Part shown: positions 12,401 through 23,289 of the stretch, one piece after another | How positions within the stretch are numbered: position 1 is the stretch's first letter | How the letters are laid out: each line of letters starts with the position of its first letter | NCBI GenBank assembly: GCA_900491605.1 | Contig: UESW01004374.1 | Location: 193,989 to 257,988, forward strand | DNA length: 64,000 nt | Source: Calamus simplicifolius | Taxonomy: Eukaryota; Streptophyta; Magnoliopsida; Arecales; Arecaceae | Reading direction: 5' to 3' | The notes under the pieces: model-generated | The model's database searches: none | What the model saw: the letters and a program-made list of their open reading frames with translations, nothing else | Told to the model about the DNA's origin: nothing | Translations under genes and position numbers: made by a program

Positions 12401-12850
12401 CCACCTTTCTTCAAATACTTTGCGGCCTGTAGTGCTAACACAAACACTGAGGCCAAATGCTCCTGACTTCCAGTAAAACTGAATTCAGGTTGATTAGGAA
12501 TTCTGAAGATTACCATTTTCCTGAAACAGTCTACTGAAGCATGATAGGAGGCCAACCAATCCATCCCAAGGATAACATCAAAGGATTTCAGTGGGAGGAC
12601 GATTAGATCAGCCTTCAATCTCCTATCCCCCATGTTAATCAGGCAAGATCTGCATACCGAGCTACCCTCATAACATGACCATTTGGGAAAGTAATGTGTA
12701 ACTCTTGCTCTAGAGGACGGGTGTCAAAATTTATCCTTGACGAGATAAGTGCTAGATACAAATGAATGCATGGCACCCGGATCTACTAAGATTTGAGCAT
12801 AAGTGTTGTCTACTTTAAATATACCCTGATCATAAAGTTTAGTTTGTCTT
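9493..12850 (-). pseudogene. Broken pol of the gypsy element (PR-RT-RH-IN-chromodomain)
   Basis: Protease: LVDPGAMHSF with the active-site triplet read as DPG at 12775-12783, then ILGMDWL (within 12328-12633). Reverse transcriptase: 12301 down to 11442, with SPWVAPVLFVKKKDGSFR, then KIDLRSGYHQ and PFGLTNAP, an in-frame amber at 11796-11798, and the catalytic FIDDILVYS. RNase H: 11025-11321 (YASRQLK, TDHKSLKYIF). Integrase: zinc-finger part near 10580-10780 with HPGG but Tyr where the first His is expected, then the core 10191-10490 (D in VDRLTKSAHF, D in SDRDTRF, E in QTDGQFERT) and the MAPFEALYGRKCRSP block. The tail at 9493-9693 (RKYISDPNHV..., LRRRSIPYVKVQW) is chromodomain-like. Several of the stop codons can be explained by C-to-T changes. 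Confidence 0.92.
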
Positions 12851-12958
12851 AGATGTCATGAGGTTTAACATTGCTTTTATCATTCATGATCAATGCATCA
12901 CATTGCATATGAATGAAATAATCCTAAAGAAGTATTTAAATAATAGGAATACCTGACA

Positions 12959-14150
12959 CTACGGAGTTAGAAGCGGCAGCATCCTACTGTGTGAGAGTAA
13001 AGACCCTTCCCTGGGTCCTAGGTTGCTGCTACTGGCTTCTACCCTGATCCAAAGGAGGATGCTGATCCCTCTGAAGGGGACAGGTGACCATCTTGTGACC
13101 CATCTGCCCACATATGAAGCAGGCACCAATCGTCCCACGGAACCTCCTGCCTGAGTGGGAGTTTCTGCAGTGAGGACAACGGGTTTCCTTACTCTTCGGT
13201 CCTGAGGGGGCCTGATAAGGACCTTTCTTCTTGGCCTACCCTGAAGACTGGCCAGAAGGAGACCCCTTCTTCTTCTTCTGCTGCTGCTCCCACTGCTTCT
13301 GGACCACCCCATATCTCTCTCAATCACCAGGGCCTTGTTCACCACAACACTAAATGTGGAGAGTTCAAAAGCATTGACTGCTTGCATCAGTCTGGGCCTC
13401 AGTCTCTCGATGAATTTGATGATCTTGGCTCCTCAGTGGTCACTAGTCTGGAGCAAACTGAGCCAACCAGGTAAACTCAGCTTCATACTGCGCCACAGAG
13501 AGATTTCCTTGCTCCAGTTTGACAAACTCAGACTGCATCTGTCTCTGCACACTATTGGAAAAGTATTTGTCATAGAAGACTTCCTTAAACTCTCCCCAGG
13601 AAATAGCCCGTCCGTCCACTCGCTGCTCCACAAGTAGCCACCAATCATATGCCTCCCCTTGAAGGAGGTAGGTAGCGAATCTAATTCGCTCATTCTTTTG
13701 GCTACCATGAGCTGCAAAGGTTTTCTCCATCTCTCTCATCCATTTTTCAGCATTGGCAGGGTTAGTGGATCCACAAAAAGGAGCAGGGGCCAAGCTTTTG
13801 AACTCAGCAAAGCTCCGGCCCCATCCTTGCCATGGCTGAGATGGAGCCAACTGAGCAGGCTGCTTGGGCTAAGTAGGAAGAGCAGGCTCAGTCTGCAGGG
13901 TAGGAGCCGACTGAGTCTACGGAGCGGGAGAGGCAGGCCGAGCAGGCTAGATTTGCTGAATCTATTGCTGCATGGCTTGCATAGCCTGCGACATTCCCTC
14001 AACAGCCTGAAGCATCTGGGCCTAAAATTGTGGTTGATCATTATCAGCTAGATTAACAGAACCAGAGCCTCCAGAAGCTTGCTGACTCCCTGCTGGCCAA
14101 AGTCACCAGCCTGGGAGTTCCCAATAGGCCACAGACTCCTAGTGCGACAT
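12959..14150 (-). pseudogene. Broken gag of the gypsy element
   Basis: The start is best placed at 14150 (ATG TCG CAC), but the fourth codon is already TAG. The retrotransposon gag domain is clear at 13443-13850 (NAEKWMREMEKTF, LLQGEAYDWW, FKEVFYDKYF, EFVKLEQGNLSVAQYEAEF). After a frameshift and an Arg/Ser-rich linker, a CCHC zinc knuckle of form CX2CX4HX4C lies at 13080-13125 (CFICGQMGHKMVTC). Gag would form the particle that packages element RNA; this copy cannot make an intact protein. Confidence 0.9.
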
Positions 14151-14320
14151 GACATTCTTAACTCCTGCCAGGGTTAGGTTCCATCAATTTTCTTATAAAC
14201 CACTAAATTTCAGGCTTTCAAAATATATTACTTGAAATTCTAATAAAGTTATCACCCTCCTAATGTTATCCTAATGTTCTGCCTAGTATCATCATGGGTT
14301 TGTCCCTAAGGTCAAACCTA

Positions 14321-14333
14321 GGCTCTGATACTA
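14321..14333 (-). other. Primer binding site of the gypsy element
   Basis: On the minus strand TAGTATCAGAGCC lies seven bases inside the LTR. It differs from the usual initiator-Met site TGGTATCAGAGCC at one base, so minus-strand synthesis would have been primed by tRNA-iMet. Confidence 0.85.
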
Positions 14334-14340
14334 CAAAAGC

Positions 14341-16646
14341 TGTCACGCCCCAGACCCAATATTGGATTTAGGGGTGGCAACCCGCTGCATGCCTGACATG
14401 CAAGGCGTCTTAAATATAACACTTAAACAAGGAGGGATAATAACTATATATCATTCAAATTCAAAGTATTCTTAATACAAACCATAATCCTATGTTTTAG
14501 GCTGCATGCCAAAATACATAATTCAATGGGGTTACAACAAAGTATTGGATCTAAGTTACTCTGATAGCTGCTCCAACTACCCCATATCCTCATCTTCAGT
14601 TCTGTGGCTCTGAAAAATATTGTGAGATTTAAATGAGCTCATACTCAATAAGTAAGCCAACTATAATAAAATGTAATTACTTCAAGCTTTTATCAACTCA
14701 AATTTTCCATAATAAACATCTGTCAAGCTTCCATATTTCAAATACATTTTATCATGTTATCAAAACATGCATCATATGCTCAAAATAATCTTTGGAAGCG
14801 AATGCTATATAGCATTTCAAGAATATACAATTTCAGAATAAAACCACTGTACCATTATATATAGCATGTAAAAATCCATTTTTATACCAATGTCCCACGG
14901 CCACACACTATGTCATCATAAACAGAACACCCCCCTCGGGTGTAACCTCCATAAATATCCCCTAGGAGTCAGGGTCCTGAAACCAGCGTCATGAACTCAC
15001 ATCATATCATATCCTGCTACAGCACACCCTAAGAGTGTGTATCCTTCACATATTCCCTCTATGGAGGTGGGTCCCAGTGTCATGTGGCATAATATTGCCA
15101 TATCTTGTCACAGCACACCTTATGAGTATGTGTTCTCCACATATTCCCCCTATGGAGTTGGGTCCCGATGTTAAGTGAGTCATGCAACATATCACATCAC
15201 ATCATATCATATCATAGCGAACCATGGTAGGACATATTATCATATGCACAAAGTATCATTTTCATGTCACATTTGCCAAATAGCATGTATCATTGCAAAA
15301 ATGCGATCCATATACTTTTCATAATTACAGTGATTTAAACATGTCAAATACACATGTATATTTATAAAACCTTTAGCAATTTCAAAGATCATGGCACTTG
15401 ATCAGTCATCCGCATAAATACCAAATTATTTGTAAAATATAATAAATAATAAACTAATCATAGTAAATGCTCACTTGCCAATAAGAGTACCAATCCATTT
15501 TCTTATTTTTTAAATAATGCATTATATATCAATATAGCATTTAAATACATAATTTGTATATTTTAATAATTTATGAAAATTATGATAAATGGCTTACTTA
15601 CCTCAGTACGCTAATAATCCAAAAATGTAATTCGGCTATTTAAGCACATGGGTACATGCAACATCAATTTCGCAATTTTTAGTCTCAAGAATTAGCATAT
15701 GAAAATAGCTTTTAAACTCTACCTAGTTTAATCCCGAGGCCAACTTGGAGCTTGAATATCTCCCAATATATAAGCTCAAATGGGGAAATAAAAATACCAC
15801 AAGAAACTAGGATCAACACTGATTCAAGCCATATTTTTATTTTTTCATTTTTGATCCAATACAGGGTCCAAAACGCGACCCAAAGATGGCTCAAAGTCGG
15901 CCCAATAGGGCCCAAATCCAACACGGCCCACGAATCCCTCTTCTTCCCTGCTCGGCTCCCCTGTTTCACCCGAAACAGGGGAAACTTGTGCCGGCGGCCA
16001 GGGCCACCGCTGGGCCTCTCCCCGGGGTGGCCTAGTCACCGATGATCGGCCCGGAGCCAGCTACCGCCGTGGCTGAGCTCTCTCTCTCCCTCTTTTCTCT
16101 CTTTCTCTCTTACATTCGTCCGTGGCACAAACCGTGTCGATGGCACAGCCAGCCACCACAGCCGGCCGGACCTCCATCGGATGCTTGCCCCGTGCCGGTG
16201 GAGACCACCGGCTGCCGTCCAGGCCCGGCGAGCCGGCAGGCACTCCGCCATGCCTGAACCAAGCCGTGGACCGGCTTGGTTCCGTAAGAAGGGAGGGCCG
16301 CCCAGCGGCCCTCCACAACTCCTCTCCGGCCGCCTCGAGCGGCCGGACACTCCACCTCTCTCTCCCCTTCGGCCGCCTCAAGCGACCGGGCACAATAATG
16401 GGAGTAGCTCCTCCCGATCTCCCTCTCAGCTGCCTCTCTCTGTCTCACTCCCGATGAATTCATGGAAGAGGGGAGCTTACTAATGCTCGGCCGACATCGA
16501 TGGATGGAGGGAGGAGACTCCTCTCTCTCCCCCCATTTATCCTTGCAAAAATGAGGTAGAGAAGGAAGAGGCGGCACGCCGTCGCCATCGTGCCGTGCCT
16601 TCCTTCTCCTCCCTCTTTTCGATCCATTTTAACGTGGGGGATTATA
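14341..16646 (-). repeat. LTR of the gypsy element (5' LTR in element orientation)
   Basis: Begins TGTCACGCCCC and ends GATTATA, where the other LTR has GATTACA, so the terminal CA has become TA. It has the same internal layout as the partner LTR, including the 91-bp tandem duplication (15014 and 15105). Differences from the partner are dominated by transitions with some small indels. The element promoter would lie here on the minus strand. Confidence 0.92.
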
Positions 16647-16651
16647 TATAT

Positions 16652-17090
16652 CATACTCAAATCTAAACCTAAATCTAATCTATACCCTACATTATTACAC
16701 CATATAGCCCTAAAACAATTTAACATATGCTAGCTTTTGGATAATCATTATACCTTATTGGTGTAACTCCAACTCTATCTTAACCATGAGTTAAGACAGC
16801 GGGGTTGGTCTAATGGCTGAACAGCAAAATGATGAGAAGGAAATTCATCATTATATGTTGTTTTCATTTATTATAGCAATGTTTATCGAAAAATTGAAGT
16901 TGAATGCACTATTAGAGGGCATAGAAATTCAAGAATACTCTTAGTAGCAAAAGAGAAATGTAAGTTTTCTTTTTCTTTTTTTTTTTTTTCATTGAAATGA
17001 AAAAGTAAATAGAAAGTGAAATTTATGTAGAAGTCCACTTAAGTATTGATTTTACACAAACTTTTTTTTTTTTGTGCATATGGAAAGATG
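16652..17090. other. Intergenic, AT-rich
   Basis: AT-rich sequence with T-homopolymers near 16974 and 17061. Nothing recognisable on either strand. Confidence 0.5.
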
Positions 17091-17595
17091 ACACACATTT
17101 TTGGACAATTTTGTTACTCCATGAAAGTACAAAAAGAATAGAATTCTAATAAATATATATCGAATATTCAAGTATATCAAAGGTTTGATAAAAATTAGAT
17201 GTGACTTTACTCTTTTTTAAAAAATTTATAGGATTAAATATATTTACAACATTTATCCATTTTGTTTTGTATTCTACTCGCTAATAATTTGATATTAATA
17301 TTATTTAATTTGAAAATATATTTGTATAGACTATTACTTGATCATATTATTTTAATATTTTATAAGTTTATAGTAATATTATTTAATTTTTTCTACTGAT
17401 ATCTAATTATGCCATTATTTTGTGTCTGCTTAAAGTAACAAATGGATAAAAAAGAAAGAAAGAAAAAAAAAAAGCTTGAGTTAATAATTAATAAATTTTT
17501 TTAAAAAAAATAAAAATTTAAGTTAATCTAGAATGATCCGAAGACTAATCCTAATCCAGTTATATAGAGTTGGGATTTAGCTTTAATTGCAGAGA
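17090..17595. mobile_element. Truncated diverged copy of the hAT element found at 39664
   Basis: The order of landmarks matches the 3' half of the complete element at 39664-40667: acaacatttatccattttgt, tattattttaatattttata followed by agtttata, attttgtgtct, a (GAAA)n/A-rich stretch, and aatgatccg...taatcctaat followed by gggatttagctttaat. Neither terminal inverted repeat is present. The fragment ends about 300 bp upstream of the PSRP5 start codon, so it may supply part of that gene's upstream sequence. Confidence 0.7.
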
Positions 17596-17891
17596 CCCGC
17601 AGCAAGTGGTCCGCGAAAACAATCAATGATCTGATCTGAAATGATCCAACGGAGCCGATAGCCCCTCCATCCATCCTCGACAAACAAGCAAATCCTGACC
17701 GTCCGTCATTCACACTACTTCCCTCGGTTGCATCCCACGTGCCTAGCACTGACTGCTGTGGCTGTGGGGTAGCTAAGCTTGGGAGGCGCCTCAACTCAAG
17801 GCCGCAGCCTCTCTAATTAAACAGGATAAAATAGAGAGGGAAGAGGCTTATCCGGAGATGAGCCACGAGTGTATGGGAGGCAAGCGGCGGC
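17596..17891 (+). promoter_or_regulatory. PSRP5 upstream region and leader
   Basis: Roughly 300 bp between the hAT fragment and the start codon. It contains a cacgtg G-box core in cccacgtgcc near 17736 and a TATA-like ataaaata at about 17826, followed by an AG-rich stretch. These are motif matches only; the transcription start cannot be fixed from sequence. Confidence 0.4.
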
Positions 17892-19167
17892 ATGGCTTTC
17901 CTCCTCCCTTCTCTCTCCTTCGTTCCTCCCTCTTCTCCTCTTTCTCCCTCGACTCGTGTCCCCATTAAAGCTAATAATCTCTGTAAGTATCTCCGAGTAT
18001 TTTGGTCTCCTGCTGCCTCGCTTGGTATTAAATCGGTTTGTTTGGGTAAAATTTCTCTAGTCTATGCTCTTTTTGCTTGTTAATCTGCTGGTGGAATCTC
18101 TTCCATCTGGATTGCCCTTGGAATTTCCATTACGAGATCGTTTGGGTATTCCTGCAAACATCTGGAGTTCTTGCTGCTTGCTTCCCCCCCCTTTAATTTG
18201 GGTTTTTTCCTCAGCAGCATTAGATTTTGATTTTCTCTTTCTAGATTCTTTATTTCAGTTGCATTCATCTATCTGGGTATATTTGAGGTTTCGGTAGCAA
18301 TCGGTGTCTCGGTCCGATTCTTAACTCCAGTTTTCGTAGCAATCGATGCATGTTTCGTTCCGATTCTTAACTCCTTCCAAGTGTCGGTCTCGGTGTCTCT
18401 ACCTTTTCTTCTACTTTCAGTCTCCTTCTTTGTTGTTGTAACATTTTTATCTTAATTTCTGCTTTATTTTGGTGATGAACTTTAGCTATGAACTTTTCTT
18501 GTCATAGAAATCATTTCTTGTGATGATTTGGCTTCTAAAATATATACAAATCAATCTGGCTCTGGCATCGTTTCTCAAGGTATCTTAACATTGAGGGCTC
18601 ATCATTTCCTTCATCGCAGGAATGTTGAAATGTGATTAAAATTCTTCTTTAGGTCCGAACACACTCACCCCTTTCCCAATGGTTTTCTTGCTCTTAAAAA
18701 TTGTGATTATCTAATTACACAAGCACTAAAGCTTTCAAATTTTGTTGGATCTATCTTACAAATGGACTTGACTTTCTAAATCTGAGGAATTTTTCCATGG
18801 TCTGTTTTCCAGCATTGAGGTTGCACTGGAAAAACCTCATCTTTCAAAGGGGCTCTTTAGATGGAGTCAGAATTCCTGCTCCTTTTCCTTTTGGAGAGAA
18901 GAGGTTGCTGATTGTTCGTGCTTCCTCGGAGACTGATGGAAATGATGAAAGTGAACTTCAACTTCCACCGTCGGAAGGGTCGGCAGAGACTGTATCAGTT
19001 GAGAACCTTCCTTTGGAGTCAAATTGCAGATGAAGCTCGACCAGAAGCTGAGGATGAAAATGGCCAAGAAGATAAGGCTTCGCAGGAAGAGGCTTGTACG
19101 GAAGCGGCGAATGAGGAAGAAGGGTCGATGGCCACCTTCGAAGATGAAGAAGAACAAGAATGTCTGA
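17892..19167 (+). CDS. Plastid 50S ribosomal protein 5 (PSRP5), two exons, one-base frameshift
   Basis: Exon 1 (17892-17982) starts MAFLLPSLSFVPPSS, a Ser/Pro-rich chloroplast transit peptide. The intron has a GTAAGT donor at 17983 and a pyrimidine-rich CAG acceptor ending at 18812. Exon 2 (18813-19167) gives the rest of the transit region, an acidic linker (SSETDGNDESE, VENLPLES) and the very basic tail KMAKKIRLRRKRLVRKRRMR followed by KKGRWPPSKMKKNKNV. This tail is the signature of the plastid-specific large-subunit protein PSRP5. Allowing one missing base, the product is about 148 residues, the usual size. The frame slips in the short A run at 19021-19023 (GAG TCA AA TTG); one more A would give Ser-Lys-Leu and join both halves. 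As written, translation would stop at 19033 before the ribosome-binding tail. Sequencing error or a recent lesion are both possible. Confidence 0.88.
17983..18812 (+). other. PSRP5 intron
   Basis: An 830-bp T-rich intron, donor CT|GTAAGT and acceptor TTTTCCAG|CATTG. Splicing after the first base of a Ser codon keeps the transit-peptide frame open across the junction. No nested element or gene was seen in it. Confidence 0.85.
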
Positions 19168-21393
19168 TCCATGTTGGATCACCTTGCAGGTTTAGAGTTG
19201 CCATTGCCTTTGTCCATTTTGATTCAATTTGTTGTTTATCGGGCCAAAACCATGTATAACTCTTAATGCGTTATGCTTCTTAGTTTTGTTAACACAAATT
19301 GATGTATGGTTCCTCAGTGAAATACCTCCAAGCGTTCTTATTTTGTTCCAAAATCCAATAATTCAAAAATAGAATATGAAGATGTTAGATGACCTTAATG
19401 TGCTAATTCTCTGCATGTTATTCTTTATAGTTGTTGGTTGAAATTCTCTCCTTCCAAGTTGTATGAAGAAACTTCTCTTCCCCTTGTTTTTTTTTCTTTT
19501 TGTTATTTCCCTGGACACAATTGTTTTGGTATTAAAATTTTCTTTCTTTTTTCTTCATCTGACAGATTATTTGTTTAGGTCGCCCTTTTTTTGATACTGT
19601 AAAGAGGTAATGACCCCCTATCATCCATTTTATGTGGAATCTTAGGATTGAAGCAGCAATGTTATGCATTCATTAAGATCCCAGCAATGTTTGAACTCCT
19701 TTTAATCCAAACCCTTGGTGGTTGTGGTACAATAATATATGATGTTTGGCTGTGTTGAACTAACATGTGGTTTTGCAATTTCATTCTATTTGCGAGGTTC
19801 ATACATCCATTGTTAAAAGTATTATTTTAACTTTTAGATTTAATATTTATTCAGAGATCTAATCCTGTCTTGAAATACATATTTTTTGTTGTTGCTTCTA
19901 TTTCAAGTTTTTAGAATGTCTTTGCCAACAGCTGTTGACCTGTCCTTGTAAACTTGTTTTCCAGTTTTTTCAGTTAGGTCACTGAGAAATGGACAGATAG
20001 TATCACGATCGTCTCAAATAAATTCTTATAAATATCAAATCATACTGAAAAATAACAAATTCTTATACTATTATTATCATTTAAAAAGTCATAAATATAT
20101 TTCTTGTTTTCTTAAAGTATCTCTATAAAATTTAAGGATTCAATGTAAGCCTTTACCTATTAAATTAGAATTATCAGGTCTTCAGACTTCATTTGTAATG
20201 AAAGTTATATGCGCTAAAGGCATACTCCTTTCGAAACATATTTGTGTTTGTGTAGACAGAGAGAGAGAGAGAGAGAGCAATTAAAGAAGAATATTCCTGT
20301 GTATAGACAAGGTTTTTTGTTTCCAAAACCTTATTATCTGAAAATCTACCAATTCTTTCTGTGAACAACAGGGAAAGATATTTTCGTCCCTTAAAAAATT
20401 CCTAATCTTAAGACCTTGTTCCTGATCCAACCAAAAAAAAAGGACCCCAAATAGTGCAACGATTAAAATAGGGGTCCAGAAGCACTTTTCAGCTAAATCC
20501 CAGAGTGAGATTTTTCTCCTTTCTGTTTTGTCTAAACAAGTCATATTTTACTTGAAAATTTCAGAAATAATAACAAAACTATATATCGAACATGATTCTT
20601 AGAAAAGCGAAAATATTAAATATGTAAGACTATATTAACAATAGTTGTCTTGATTGTGAATAGTTATTATAATATTCAGCACATTAAAATTGGTCCCAAG
20701 GAAGAAGTCATGATGCTTGTTGAAATGCAGTTGCTAGTTTTATTAGAAAGTTTGTAGAAAACTAATAAACTAATGATATAATGTTTCTTACTTCCAGATG
20801 ATAATTGTTAAAAAATATCATTCTATAATTATTCCTGCTAATAACAGTGGTGCTGTACTTGCAAATGTGTTTATGAAATATTGAACTAATTTTATTTATT
20901 TTGAGATTAAACATGTATCTATCAACTTTGGCAACCTGTTTAGTTTGATTAACTAAAAGCCTATATGCTCAGGGTGGGATGTTGCTTACCAGATGAAATT
21001 ATTAAAAATAATTAGCATCATTTTCAATAAAGATTTTTTCTGGATTGTGGTCACTAACTAGCTAAATTTTCTTTTGAGGATCATATGTCTTCTTGGATTT
21101 AAGCCTTGAGGCAAAAATACTAGGAATCATACCTTTTGTTTGATGGTCTATGTTTTCAGGGTATGGTATGCTCAAAGATAGGGTCCAAGTTGTATCTGAA
21201 CGTACTTTCTAACAGAATTCAGGATAAGTGTCATGAAAACATTTAAGTAGAGTAGCAGTGAAATGTGGTGCATAAAGCTACATACGCAGAGGCATTTCTT
21301 TGACTGCATTACACTGACTATATGTGGTTGCTATATTACTGTCATACTGTGTCTGGACCAAAACAACGGTTCAATTAATACCATGTGGCTATA
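19168..21393. other. PSRP5 3' flank and intergenic DNA
   Basis: The first few hundred bases should include the PSRP5 3' untranslated region; several AATAAA-like words occur but none can be chosen. A (GA)n microsatellite lies at about 20258-20278. An open minus-strand stretch at 20281-20544 matches no family that could be recognised. Confidence 0.5.
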
Positions 21394-21402
21394 TTTGTAG
21401 CG

Positions 21403-21599
21403 AAAAAGTCTTTGTGCATTAGATGCGGTGCAGGTCGTGCGCACCGCATCCGGCAATTGGCCCACGGTGCATGCACGCACTTGCCAAAGGCAGAAATATT
21501 TTTTCTGCTTTTAGCATGCGCACACGTATGCAACGCACGCCAATCATTGAGCGCGGCACAGCAGGATCTGCACCGCACTCGTTGCAGCAAGACTTTTTC
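21403..21599. mobile_element. Mutator-like foldback MITE (197 bp), 9-bp target duplication
   Basis: The left end GAAAAAGTCTTTGTGC and the right end (reverse complement GAAAAAGTCTTGCTGC) begin arms of about 90 bases that pair imperfectly along the whole element, meeting at gcagaaatattttttctgc. The flanks atttgtagc (21394-21402) and atttgcagc (21600-21608) agree at 8 of 9 positions, the duplication length made by Mutator-like transposases. The element is markedly GC-rich against AT-rich surroundings. It has no coding capacity; a transcript would fold into a long hairpin. Confidence 0.8.
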
Positions 21600-21813
21600 A
21601 TTTGCAGCTCTGTTAGCATTATCTGACTACATTTGTGGCCCAGTTGGCATTATGGGGCCAAGCATGTAGCCCACTCTTACATGTTCCATTGGTTGGAACA
21701 TGTTCAAACTAATTATTTGGATGGATTGACATTTCAATTATATTATAGCTTGTTGTTTAGCATTAAAAATTTTATTAAAAACTAAGAGTTTGTATTTTAT
21801 GAGCTAAATCTCT

Positions 21814-22172
21814 TTTAAAGGATATTAAAGTTATTAATTTGTGTTTGATGGAAATACTGATTGATGTTATATATATATATATATATAATTTGTTCTCTCT
21901 CTGCCTGAAGAGGTTAGCAATAATCCATCGTTATCTGCTGCAAGGAATGAGATGAAGGGAGAGAAACTAATTATTTTAGAAGGGGCTATCAAACCTGAAG
22001 AGGTTATCAAAATCTAACAAGATTCAAGCCTCAAGTCTACATATTATCATGATGAACTCCGTATCTGCATCAGGTAAATACTATTATGATGAATTCCGCA
22101 TCAGGTAAATATTTTTTTAAGTATTTTTATATGTAACAAATTATTTATTGAAGATCCTATATTGCTAAAAAA
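21814..22172 (+). repeat. 5' LTR of the copia element, left-truncated
   Basis: Similarity to the 3' LTR starts at ttaaaggatattaaag (compare 30050) and runs through a (TA)n tract and gcctgaagaggttagcaa to gatcctatattgctaaaa, next to the primer site. It holds about 130 bp, including a second partial copy of the gatgaattccgcatcaggtaaa motif, that the 3' LTR copy lacks. The TG start is missing, through deletion or divergence. Confidence 0.75.
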
Positions 22173-22173
22173 A

Positions 22174-22185
22174 TGGTATCAGAGC
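22174..22185 (+). other. Primer binding site of the copia element
   Basis: TGGTATCAGAGC, a perfect match to the initiator-Met tRNA site used by plant copia elements, directly downstream of the LTR. This fixes the element's orientation and the LTR boundary. Confidence 0.92.
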
Positions 22186-22509
22186 GAAGGTTCTAAAATA
22201 AATAATTTGTTCGTATATTATGATTGATTAATTTTTCATCAGCATGAATTGACGATGAATATTTAATCTTTTAAAGTTATGATTGACTGTAGTATTGGCC
22301 ATTAATCTATATTCCAGGAAAAGGTTCATCGCCAGGAGAACCCCAGCTGATCTTATTATGAATTAATGGCATGCATAGAAAAGATTATTGTGTTATACTA
22401 GTATGTATAGCAAAACTGATATTTATAGATTGAAGCAGATTGATAATCTATGAAGGTTGATGTCGGCTAATGCATGCAGCAATGTTACTATATTTGTCAT
22501 TATCAATTG

Positions 22510-22935
22510 AATGTTAGATTTTTTATAATACTAGTATTATTGTTTAGTTATATAATTAAGATAAATTAGTTAGTTAGTCATCAAAGTGGCCAAACTAATT
22601 TATGTCCAGTCATATAATTTATGAGATTTTTAATAATATTAGTATTATTGCTTAGTTATATGACATTAAGATAAATTAGTTAGTTAGTCACCAAAGTGGC
22701 CAAACTAATTTATATTCAGTCATATAATTTATGAGAATTTTGATATTAGTATTATTGTATAGTTATATGACATAAAGATTAAATTAGTTAGTTAGTCACC
22801 AAAGTGGCCAAACTAATTTATATTTAGTCATATAATTCATAAAATTTTAATAATATGACATCAAGATTAAATTAGTTAGTCACCAAAGTGGCCAAACTAA
22901 TTTATATTCAGTCATGCAATTTATGAAATTTTATA
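22510..22935 (+). repeat. Tandem repeat in the copia leader, four units
   Basis: The unit (agtattattg...ttagttatat...gataaattagttagttagtc, then accaaagtggccaaactaat and tta...agtcatataatttat) recurs with aagtggc at 22584, 22694, 22802 and 22886, periods of 110, 108 and 84 bp. It sits between the primer site and gag, in what would be the untranslated leader of the genomic RNA. Each unit contains a near-palindrome around tagtt...aacta. Confidence 0.85.
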
Positions 22936-23065
22936 GAATGCTATTAAGGATTTGTTGGTTGTTAGAAATTAAGAATTCGCCAAAGATGGATTAATATTCT
23001 ATAACTAACAAACCTAAAGGAAAAATCTAATATTCTCTTATCAAATTTATATGGATATCCAAAGA

Positions 23066-23068
<3 letters not shown>

Positions 23069-23098
<30 letters not shown>
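23069..23098. repeat. (TA)n microsatellite
   Basis: About 30 bases of alternating TA in the copia leader; a shorter one lies in the 5' LTR at about 21869-21887. Confidence 0.9.
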
Positions 23099-23100
<2 letters not shown>

Positions 23101-23289
23101 TTTATTAATTTTTTAAAAGTTTAAATAGCATTCTAATTATGATGTATATTGTTGAATTTACCCAAAGAAATCTACAATATATTGTTTTAATTATCTGAAT
23201 TTGAGCATTTATGTTTTTGCAGTTGTTTCTCTCCATTCACATGCTTCTGCTGTTATATCTTTAATGGCTTAAACTTCTCTGAATGACGT

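Larger units (their letters stand above)
7025..16646 (-). mobile_element. Ty3/gypsy chromovirus (Tekay-like), complete but decayed
   Basis: A 9.6-kb LTR retrotransposon bounded by LTRs of about 2.3 kb and a perfect 5-bp target duplication TATAT (7020-7024 and 16647-16651). Read on the minus strand the order is LTR, tRNA-Met primer site, gag with zinc knuckle, protease, reverse transcriptase, RNase H, integrase, chromodomain-like tail, polypurine tract, LTR. That order, the long LTRs and the C-terminal VKVQW-type motif place it in the chromoviruses, most likely the Tekay/Del clade. Stops and frameshifts break every domain and the LTRs are only roughly 90% alike by eye, so it is an old, immobile copy. 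Confidence 0.93.

Noticed and set aside
20281..20544. Minus-strand open frame of 87 codons with a hydrophobic stretch
   Set aside because: No family recognised, no splice or promoter context; AT-rich intergenic sequence can yield such frames by chance.
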